From CAWDNM01 sp964521195 (GTDB lineage: Bacteria; Actinomycetota; Coriobacteriia; Anaerosomatales; JAAXUF01), in NCBI GenBank assembly GCA_964521195.1, contig CAZFRE010000001.1:1-64000 (forward strand): a stretch of 64,000 bases of DNA. Reading direction: 5' to 3'. Under the pieces are notes generated by a model. The model was not told the origin of the DNA. It saw nothing but the letters and a program-made list of their open reading frames with translations, and searched no databases. The number at the start of each line of letters is the position of its first letter. The first letter of the stretch is position 1. The position numbers and the translations under genes are program-made. Shown here in pieces: positions 58,255 to 64,000 of this stretch.

Positions 58255-59193
58255 CTACCGCTCCGCCGCCGCCAGCTCCTCGACGTCGCGCGGGTCGGCC
58301 GAGGGCTCCGGGCCCGTCTCGGCGAAGACGACGGCGCCGATGACGAGCGCGCACGCAGCCAGCTGCACCACGCTCAGCTGCTCGCCTCGCACGAGCCAGC
58401 CAGCGAGGATCGCGACGGCAGGCACCAGGTTGATCGCGAGCGCGGCTCGGCTGGCGGGGAGTCTCGCGAGCGCGGAGTTGTACAGGCCGAACGCACCGAG
58501 CGAGCAGGCGACCCCTAGGTAGACGATGCACGCCCACGCGATGGGGGGTGCCGAGAGCCACGTCGACGGACTCGAGGTCATCAGCGCGAGCGGCAGGAAG
58601 AACACGAGACCTACCGCCGCTTGGACCGCCGTGAGCAGCCACGCGTTGTAGCGGGCGCTCAGGTGCTTGATGGTGAGCATCGAGCCGGCCGCCGCGAGCA
58701 TCGCCAGCAACTCGAGTACGTTGCCGAGCACGGGGTTGGGCGCCGATTCCTGCGCCGATCCGCCCAGCGACAGCATGGCGACGCCCACGAGCGACACCGC
58801 GATCGCGATCGCGCCGCGCGCGCTGAGTTTCTCGCGCAGGAACAGCCACGCGCCTGCAGCCACGAGCAGCGGCACGATCGCCGAGACGACGCCGGCCTGG
58901 CTCGAGGTCGTGTACACCATCGCGAAGCCCTCGAAGAAGTAGTACGCACACGGGATGCACAGGCAGGCCAGTGCGAGGATCTTCCAGTCGCCGGGCCGGC
59001 GCTCGGGCTTCGGGAGCCGCGGCACGAACGGCGCGATCGCGATCGCCGCCACGACCCAGCGCAGCCAGATCACGGTCATCGGGGAGAACGAGTCGAGCGC
59101 TGTCTTCATCGCCACGAAGCTCGTGCCCCAGAACAGCACCGCACCCCCGAGCGAGAGCAAGGCGATGGTGCGGGCGCGGGAAGCTGAGGGCAC
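58255..59193 (-). CDS. EamA-family (DMT superfamily) transporter
   Basis: 312 aa with ten helices in two EamA repeats. Typical starts are GAVLFWGTSFVAMKTALD in the first and GNVLELLAMLAAAGSMLTIK in the second; the loop RGAIAIAVSLVGVAML closes repeat one. The DMT family exports amino acids, drugs or nucleotide metabolites; substrate cannot be told. GTG start at 59193. Single-gene unit. Confidence 0.87.
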   Translation of the reverse strand: MPSASRARTIALLSLGGAVLFWGTSFVAMKTALDSFSPMTVIWLRWVVAAIAIAPFVPRLPKPERRPGDWKILALACLCIPCAYYFFEGFAMVYTTSSQAGVVSAIVPLLVAAGAWLFLREKLSARGAIAIAVSLVGVAMLSLGGSAQESAPNPVLGNVLELLAMLAAAGSMLTIKHLSARYNAWLLTAVQAAVGLVFFLPLALMTSSPSTWLSAPPIAWACIVYLGVACSLGAFGLYNSALARLPASRAALAINLVPAVAILAGWLVRGEQLSVVQLAACALVIGAVVFAETGPEPSADPRDVEELAAAER

Positions 59194-59433
59194 GGTGGCG
59201 GCTCCGGGGTTCGCGGGTGGCTCGGCGAGCGACTGGCCCAGCCGAGAAGGACCGCACAGCAGCTTAGCGCAACCCGGCCGACCGCGGGGTGCGGCCGTCT
59301 ACCGATTTCTGGCTGGCGGAGCGCGATCGAAGCGCCGGGACTCCACGCAGTTATGCTACCGTTGCCGTGGCACATATCATCCGAGCCACCCGCATATCCG
59401 GCATGCCACACCGACAAAGGAGGACGGGGCCCG

Positions 59434-59832
59434 ATGGTTGTCTGGGACCGTGCACTGGAGACCGGCGACGAGACGATCGACGGTCAGCACAAGGCACTGT
59501 TCGCGCTCATCGACGAGCTGCACGACGCGTGTCTCGAGGCCAACACGGACGAGTGCATCGACGGGATCCTCGAACGGCTGCTCGGTTACACGGTCGAGCA
59601 CTTCTCGGCGGAGGAGTCGCTCATGGCCCGCAGCCGCTATCCCGTCGAAGTGGCCATCCGGCACAAGCAGGCCCACCGCGAACTGCGCTCCAACGTCGAC
59701 GAGATGCTGGGGCAGCGCGTTCGTGGCGAGATGAACTCGGTCTTGCCACTCGTGCGGTTCCTCAACGAGTGGCTCAAGACGCACATCCGCGTTGTCGACC
59801 GCGAGTTCGTCGCCTACGTGCAGCAGGCATAG
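59434..59832 (+). CDS. Bacteriohemerythrin (second copy)
   Basis: 132 aa from ATG 59434 (AAAGGAGGAC upstream). Di-iron ligands: His in IDGQHKALFALI, HxxxE in HFSAEESLMA, His in KQAHREL and HxxxxD in HIRVVDREF. It binds O2 or protects iron-sulfur enzymes in microaerobic conditions. The sequence differs clearly from the copy at 7102-7509, so they are not a recent duplication. Confidence 0.9.
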   Translation: MVVWDRALETGDETIDGQHKALFALIDELHDACLEANTDECIDGILERLLGYTVEHFSAEESLMARSRYPVEVAIRHKQAHRELRSNVDEMLGQRVRGEMNSVLPLVRFLNEWLKTHIRVVDREFVAYVQQA

Positions 59833-59857
59833 CCGCTCAAACGGGTAGCAACTCCGC

Positions 59858-60370
59858 ATGGCGCATCCGATCCTCACAGGCGAGCGTGTGACCCTTCGCG
59901 AACTGCGCGAGGAGGACTTGCCGCGGCTACTCGAGATCCTGCTGCAACCTGGGGTCTCGGAGTGGTGGCCCTGCTACGACATGGACCGGCTGCGCGCCGA
60001 CACCTTCGGCTCGCCGGAATCGACATCGCTCGCGGTCGAGCTCGGCGGCGACTTCGTGGGGCTCGTCATGTACACCGAGGAGCCCGATCCGTTCTACAAG
60101 CACGCGGGCATCGATATCGCGCTCGACATCTCCTGCGTAGGCCAGGGACTCGGGAGCGACGTGCTGCGGACGGTCGCCCGGCATCTCTTCGAGGAGCGCG
60201 GCCACCACCGGCTCTCGATCGACCCGGCGCTCGCCAACGAGCGCGCGATCCGCGCGTACGAGCGGGTCGGCTTCAGGCGCGTCGGTGTGATGCGCCAGTA
60301 CGAGAAGGGCGCCGACGGCACCTTTCACGACAACCTGCTGCTCGACATGCTCGCTGGCGAGTTGCGGTAG
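59858..60370 (+). CDS. GNAT-family N-acetyltransferase
   Basis: 170 aa. The acetyl-CoA-binding motif A is in VGQGLGSDVLRTVARHLFEE, after a strand with HAGIDIALDISC; motif B is NERAIRAYERVGFRRVGV. The phrase EEPDPFYKHAGIDIAL resembles AAC(6')-type aminoglycoside acetyltransferases and related metabolic GNATs. The similarity is not enough to claim antibiotic activity. It lies 25 bp after the hemerythrin. Confidence 0.82.
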   Translation: MAHPILTGERVTLRELREEDLPRLLEILLQPGVSEWWPCYDMDRLRADTFGSPESTSLAVELGGDFVGLVMYTEEPDPFYKHAGIDIALDISCVGQGLGSDVLRTVARHLFEERGHHRLSIDPALANERAIRAYERVGFRRVGVMRQYEKGADGTFHDNLLLDMLAGELR

Positions 60371-60391
60371 CCGGGGGCGTGGGCGCGGCGC

Positions 60392-60796
60392 TCACTCGTC
60401 CTCGAGCAGCTTCACGACATCGATCTCGCAGGCGGCGGTCAGCACGATCATGACCTTCTCGGCGCCGTCGACCGACGTCGCGAAGACCTGCGACACGTTG
60501 ATGTTGTGATCGGCGAGCTTGCGCGCGATCCGGGCGAGCTCGCCGGGCGTGTTGGGCACCTCGGCGACGACGACCGACTGCATGTCCATGTCGCCGCCCA
60601 GCTCCGAGAGTGCCTCGTAGGCGAGCTTGTTGTTGCTCGTGATCATGAGGAACTCACCCGCGTCGCCCTTGTCGTACGCACCGATCGCGAGGATGTTCAC
60701 GCCGTGTCTGTTGAGCGCTTCGGTGACGTCGGCGAGCAGGCCCACGCGCGTCGGGGCCTTGAACATGACTTCGTTTCGAACCTGGACCTTGGCCAT
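60392..60796 (-). CDS. Tandem ACT-domain protein
   Basis: 134 aa consisting of two ACT folds: residues 6-68 (KAPTRVGLLADVTEALNRHG) and 75-134 (VAEVPNTPGELARIARKLAD, then VSQVFATSVDG). ATG 60796 follows GGGAGGCTG. Small free-standing ACT pairs bind amino acids and regulate partner enzymes or act as sensors; the partner is not visible here. It is convergent with the GNAT gene (21 bp). Confidence 0.83.
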   Translation of the reverse strand: MAKVQVRNEVMFKAPTRVGLLADVTEALNRHGVNILAIGAYDKGDAGEFLMITSNNKLAYEALSELGGDMDMQSVVVAEVPNTPGELARIARKLADHNINVSQVFATSVDGAEKVMIVLTAACEIDVVKLLEDE

Positions 60797-60914
60797 GACA
60801 GCCTCCCGAACCTCGAGGTGACGTGACTGGTTCATACCCCGCCCGGCAGGCCGGGCGCGCGACGGTGCTCGGGGGAATACAATCGGCACACGACGTATGG
60901 CGATGGGAGGGCGC

Positions 60915-61508
60915 GTGCGCAGCGGGGTGCAGACGCGAGTGCGGTCCCAGGGGTGGCGTCTGCTGGTCACGGCCGCCGCGCTCGCCAGCGGTCTGGCCGT
61001 GCTCGGGCTCGCGGCCGGGTGCATCCCCGTCGTCATCGACGAGCAGGGGACGGTGCGCCTGGCGACCACGCAGGCGCATCCCGACACGTCGACCGCCGAG
61101 GCGACCGGAGCGCCGGCTCCGTCACCGGTGGGCGCGGTGAAGAAGGCCGGCTCGTGGCAGGTGACCGTGACGAGCGCCAAGCGCAGCTCGAAGGGCCCCG
61201 GCGGTGCGAAAGCCGGCTCGGGCAAGGAGTTCCTGCTGATCGAGACGGTCTTCGAGAATACGCAGATGTCCACGGTGCTCGTGGTGAGACCAACCGCGGC
61301 ATCGCTTGAAGGCGCGTCCGGCGCCTCGTACGACGAGTGGGGCACCGCTCCGGGCTACAACGGCCGGGGCATGCGCGAGATCGGTCCCGGACTCGGCGGC
61401 AACACCACCTGGGCCTACCGGGTGCCCAAGGGCTCGGCGACCTACACCTTCACGTTCGCTCCGAAGGTCGATGGAGAGCGCGTGCCCATGGAATGGCGCG
61501 TACCGTAG
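60915..61508 (+). CDS. Lipoprotein with DUF4352-like domain
   Basis: About 197 aa. GTG 60915 is preferred: GGGAGG lies just before it, and a TACAAT -10-like box at 60877-60882 would place the transcript start after ATG 60897. The signal peptide ends in LAAGC. A tether of about 45 residues leads to an Ig-like DUF4352 fold: WQVTVTSAKRSS, then FLLIETVFENTQM, and a final TYTFTFAP. Such proteins are extracytoplasmic and of unknown role. A second protein of this type lies at 63011-63568. Confidence 0.75.
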   Translation: MRSGVQTRVRSQGWRLLVTAAALASGLAVLGLAAGCIPVVIDEQGTVRLATTQAHPDTSTAEATGAPAPSPVGAVKKAGSWQVTVTSAKRSSKGPGGAKAGSGKEFLLIETVFENTQMSTVLVVRPTAASLEGASGASYDEWGTAPGYNGRGMREIGPGLGGNTTWAYRVPKGSATYTFTFAPKVDGERVPMEWRVP

Positions 61509-61607
61509 CGACCCGCCGCGAACTCGGACTCCTCGGCGTGGACGGGTACAAACCAGACGCGCCGCAAGAATGTGCGCGTCCCACCGATTCGACCAGTGGA
61601 GGTCCGT

Positions 61608-62321
61608 ATGTCTGAGAGCACCGTTTCGGGAGCAGCCCTCGAACTCGAGGAGTTCGCGGCGCGCCACGCGCAGAAGCGCGGCGAGGGTAGCTGGCAGCTC
61701 GAGAGCTCGCGCTGCCTCGAGATCCATCTGCAGAACGAGACGGTGCGGACCAAGGTCGGGGGCATGATCGCCTACCGGGGAAACCTCACGTTCGAACGCG
61801 CCAGCACCGGCGGCGTCGGCAAGATGATGAAGGCCATGTTCACGAGCGAGAGCGGGCGCGCGACCAACGTCTGCGGGACGGGCGTGCTGTACGTGGCTGA
61901 CGCCTCGAAGGAGATCAGCATCCTCAAGCTCACCGACGACACGCTCTACGTGAGCTCGCGAGATCTGCTCGCGTACTCGGACAGCCTCGAGTGGGACATC
62001 ACGGTTATCAAGGGCGCGGGAATCGTCGCCGGTGGTCTGTTCACGACGAAGCTGTGGGGCAACGGCTACGCTGCGATCACCACGCATGGCGAGCCGCTCG
62101 TCCTCGCGGTCACGCCCACGAGCCCGCTCTACACCGACCCAAACGCCACCGTGGCCTGGAGCGAGGGCCTCTCGGTGGACGTGAAGACCGACGTCAACCT
62201 CAAGACGCTGACCGGGCGCGCGAGCGGCGAGACGTGGCAGATGCACTTCGCCGGCGAGGGGTTCGTGGTGGTGCAGCCCTACGAGGAGGGCGAAGACTCC
62301 ACCGCGCGCGCTCAGGCATAG
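61608..62321 (+). CDS. AIM24-family protein
   Basis: 237 aa from ATG 61608 (GTGGAGG). A short helical start is followed by an all-beta TRAP-like AIM24 domain: VRTKVGGMIAYRGNLTFERA, then GVLYVADASKEISILKL and an IKGAGIVAGGLFTTKLWGNG stretch typical of the family. Members form oligomers; in mitochondria one is needed for inner-membrane organisation, but the bacterial role is unclear. It is followed 29 bp later by a helical partner-like gene. Confidence 0.83.
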   Translation: MSESTVSGAALELEEFAARHAQKRGEGSWQLESSRCLEIHLQNETVRTKVGGMIAYRGNLTFERASTGGVGKMMKAMFTSESGRATNVCGTGVLYVADASKEISILKLTDDTLYVSSRDLLAYSDSLEWDITVIKGAGIVAGGLFTTKLWGNGYAAITTHGEPLVLAVTPTSPLYTDPNATVAWSEGLSVDVKTDVNLKTLTGRASGETWQMHFAGEGFVVVQPYEEGEDSTARAQA

Positions 62322-62350
62322 ACCACTCGGCACCGACGGAAGGACCACCG

Positions 62351-62929
62351 ATGAGTGACGAATTCGAGACCACATCGGCCCCCGAGCCCGCAGAACCGTC
62401 CGACCCCACGCCGCCGCCGGCCGACGCGTCAGAGCCCGCCGCCGCGGATGCCACGCCCGGGCCGAGCGCCAGCGAGGCGTGGGCCGAGGTCGTGTCGCGC
62501 ATGGGCGAGCTCAGCACCGCTGTTGCGGCGTGGGCGAAGGCCGCTGCCGACAACCCGGAGAACCGCCGCCGCCTCGACGAGGTCAAGAACGGCGTCAACG
62601 ACATGGCCAAGCAGGCCGACGCTGCGTTCGCGCACGTGACCAGCAGCGACTTCGGCCAGCAGGTCAAGTCCGGCGCAGAGGAGGCGGGTGCTGCGATCGG
62701 CGATGCCGCGCAGAAGGTCTCGGAAGCGGCCGCCCCGCACGTGGCCACCGCGTTCGCGGGACTGGCCGGCATGTTCGGCAAGGCCGCCGAGAAGGTCGAG
62801 GAGGCGGCGCAGCGCCAGCGCACCGCCGCTGAGCCCTCGGCCGAGCCGGCCGCAGAAGAGGCAGCGGCCGCTGAGCCGGCCGCGCCCGCCGAGCCAAGCG
62901 AGCCGGAGTCGACGCCGCCCGCACAGTGA
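62351..62929 (+). CDS. Ala/Glu/Pro-rich helical protein of unknown function
   Basis: 192 aa. Both ends are low-complexity Pro/Ala/Glu/Ser tails (about 1-42 and 150-192). The middle (about 43-148) is one long helical region with WAEVVSRMGELSTAVAAWAK, NGVNDMAKQADAAFAHV and AAQKVSEAAAPHVATAFAGL, amphipathic and without membrane segments. It is co-directional with the AIM24 gene. I do not recognise a family; a membrane-binding or scaffold helix is possible. Confidence 0.6.
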   Translation: MSDEFETTSAPEPAEPSDPTPPPADASEPAAADATPGPSASEAWAEVVSRMGELSTAVAAWAKAAADNPENRRRLDEVKNGVNDMAKQADAAFAHVTSSDFGQQVKSGAEEAGAAIGDAAQKVSEAAAPHVATAFAGLAGMFGKAAEKVEEAAQRQRTAAEPSAEPAAEEAAAAEPAAPAEPSEPESTPPAQ

Positions 62930-62972
62930 GTGTCACGCGTGCCCGCTGGAGGCTCGCGATGTAGGTCAGGGG

Positions 62973-62992
62973 CGCCCGCTTTCCGGCGGGCG
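62973..62992 (+). terminator. GC-rich hairpin, possible terminator
   Basis: CGCCCGC and GCGGGCG form a 7-bp stem with a 6-nt loop, 44 bp after the helical-protein stop and 19 bp before the next start. There is no T-run, and it could equally act on the following message. Confidence 0.35.
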
Positions 62993-63010
62993 GAGCGGAA
63001 GGGGGGAGCT

Positions 63011-63568
63011 ATGCGCACGCGCACACTGCTCCTGATATCGGTACTGCTGGTCGTCGCGTTCGCCACCGTCGGCTGCTCGGGAGGTGGCCAGCCTGCGACG
63101 ACCGAGCCTGCGACGGCACCGGGGACGTCGGCGCCGGACGAGCCGGCCGCCGAGCCCGCCGCCGAACCGGCTGCGGCCGCGGTGACGCCGATGGGCACCG
63201 CTGCGACGACCGCCGACTGGTCGATCACGGTCAAAGAGGTCGAGCGCGAGGACAACGCGGGTGGCGCGACCGCAACGAGCGGGAACGAGCTGCTCGTCAT
63301 CAAGTTCGACCTCAAGAACGGCACGGCGCAGGACTCCGGCATGGGCCCGACCTACTTCAAGCTCGCGGATGCGAGTGGGACGGAGTACCAAGCGGCGTCG
63401 ACGAGTGACCCCGAGTACATCTTCAACACCCCGCAGCCGATCAAGATGGGCGAGACGCGCGAGATTCTCATCGCCTACGACGTGCCGAAGGGTTCCGGCC
63501 CGTTCACGTGGACCTTCGAGCCGTTTGTCGAGGGTGGCGCCACGCCGGTTGTGATGGAGGTCAAGTAG
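63011..63568 (+). CDS. Lipoprotein with DUF4352-like domain (second copy)
   Basis: 185 aa from ATG 63011 (GGGGGGAGCT). The signal peptide ends in TVGC. A Pro/Ala/Glu/Thr tether (about 24-60) leads to an Ig-like DUF4352 fold: WSITVKEVEREDN, then LLVIKFDLKNGT and a final FTWTFEPF. It is related in design to the 60915 protein, including the final 'P.G...fTwtF.P' pattern. Surface protein of unknown role. Confidence 0.78.
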   Translation: MRTRTLLLISVLLVVAFATVGCSGGGQPATTEPATAPGTSAPDEPAAEPAAEPAAAAVTPMGTAATTADWSITVKEVEREDNAGGATATSGNELLVIKFDLKNGTAQDSGMGPTYFKLADASGTEYQAASTSDPEYIFNTPQPIKMGETREILIAYDVPKGSGPFTWTFEPFVEGGATPVVMEVK

Positions 63569-63726
63569 GATCTGCGCACCGGAGTCCGATCGGCGCTCGG
63601 GCAGGTCAGTCGCTCAGAGTGCGGTAGTGAGCTGCTCGCGGCTTCGCCGTGCGGTGGCTTCATAGTTGCTGGTTGGGGGGCGATCATCCCGCGCCGCCGG
63701 TACGGCGTTGTCTGAAGGAGTGGCTT

Positions 63727-64000
63727 GTGACCCGGGTAGGGAACGTTTCGCGTGTGCTCGGCATCGTCATGCTCGCCGCGGCCCTGTGGCCGAGTGCCGC
63801 CTGGGCGGCGGACCCGCCGCTCGTCAAGCCGTTGACCGCGGTCAGCTTCTCGAGCGCGAACAACGGGTTCATCTCCGGCGGCACCGGAAGCGATGGTGTC
63901 GTCTCGTGGACGAAGGACGGCGGCGCCAGCTGGCACGCCACCGTCGACGAGAAGCATATGCGCAACGTGACCGCTTCCGTTGACGGACTCGCGGCGACGG
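63727..64000 (+). CDS. Secreted protein with YCF48/BNR-like repeats, truncated by window end
   Basis: GTG 63727 follows GAAGGAG; the frame runs open to the right edge. A signal peptide (about residues 1-28, ending AAWA) is followed by a repeat start: TAVSFSSANNGFISGGTGSD, then GVVSWTKDGGASWHATVDE. This is the 'sf.d...G...G..g.i..T.DGG.tW' pattern of YCF48-like and BNR beta-propellers. The full protein is probably a secreted propeller. Only the first 91 residues are visible. Confidence 0.75.
   Translation, partial: MTRVGNVSRVLGIVMLAAALWPSAAWAADPPLVKPLTAVSFSSANNGFISGGTGSDGVVSWTKDGGASWHATVDEKHMRNVTASVDGLAAT

Noticed and set aside
59858..60370. Aminoglycoside-resistance acetyltransferase
   Set aside because: The GNAT protein has AAC(6')-like phrases, but many metabolic GNATs share them; there is no mobile context and no resistance neighbours.
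1..64000. tRNA, rRNA, CRISPR arrays, insertion sequences, prophage and attachment sites
   Set aside because: I looked for T-loop motifs, regular direct repeats, transposase signatures and integrases and found none that hold up. The window looks chromosomal with only local gene decay.

Overview
The window is about 66% GC by eye and densely coded on both strands. There is no phage, insertion sequence, CRISPR array, rRNA or tRNA that I can recognise. Gene content points to a free-living, anaerobic or microaerophilic high-GC actinobacterium. The clues are a tungsten/molybdenum-type aldehyde:ferredoxin oxidoreductase with its sulfur-carrier and ThiF partners, two bacteriohemerythrins, PASTA repeats, a candidate selenoprotein and many secreted lipoproteins. 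A deep Coriobacteriia-like lineage would fit, but that is inference; nothing here fixes the taxon.

Layout. 1-6.7 kb: an exopolysaccharide locus with the end of a membrane glycosyltransferase, a BcsA-like processive synthase and three tandem GH26 glycoside hydrolases. A clear class I cyclic-di-GMP riboswitch lies directly before the second hydrolase. 6.7-16.3 kb: small enzymes and regulators (VOC protein, hemerythrin, GyrI-like proteins, TetR-flavodoxin pair, AzlCD exporter, Cys-rich response regulator, metallophosphoesterase, tandem-ACT protein). A decayed CheB fragment is also here. 16.4-20.7 kb: a lipoprotein, a candidate selenoprotein (in-frame TGA, downstream SECIS-like hairpin, CsoR-like operator), a ubiquitin-like protein, and a convergent AOR-MoaD-ThiF operon.

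20.9-36 kb: hydrolase, methyltransferase, two ATP-grasp enzymes, cardiolipin synthase, PASTA protein, an AbgT/M20 pair for p-aminobenzoyl-glutamate-like substrates, a TetR-ABC exporter operon, a secreted phosphatase and a Ca2+/cation antiporter. 36-44 kb: lipoprotein MsrA, a pair of conserved proteins of unknown function, a TetR regulon with three matching operators, a VapBC-like pair, decayed fragments including a MacB-type permease tail, and an ArsR-DUF4386 operon. 44-64 kb: PhzF-like isomerase, a large secreted propeller/Ig protein, acyltransferase, PAS-HD-GYP phosphodiesterase, PurB, a second VapBC-like pair, a P-type ATPase, further TetR-controlled genes, and a run of lipoproteins ending in a truncated YCF48/BNR-like secreted protein.

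Working together. The riboswitch, the synthase/GH26 cluster and the HD-GYP enzyme suggest c-di-GMP control of an extracellular polysaccharide. The 17-21 kb block suggests metallopterin redox chemistry next to selenium use. Many regulators sit beside clean inverted repeats, so several local circuits can be read directly from the DNA.
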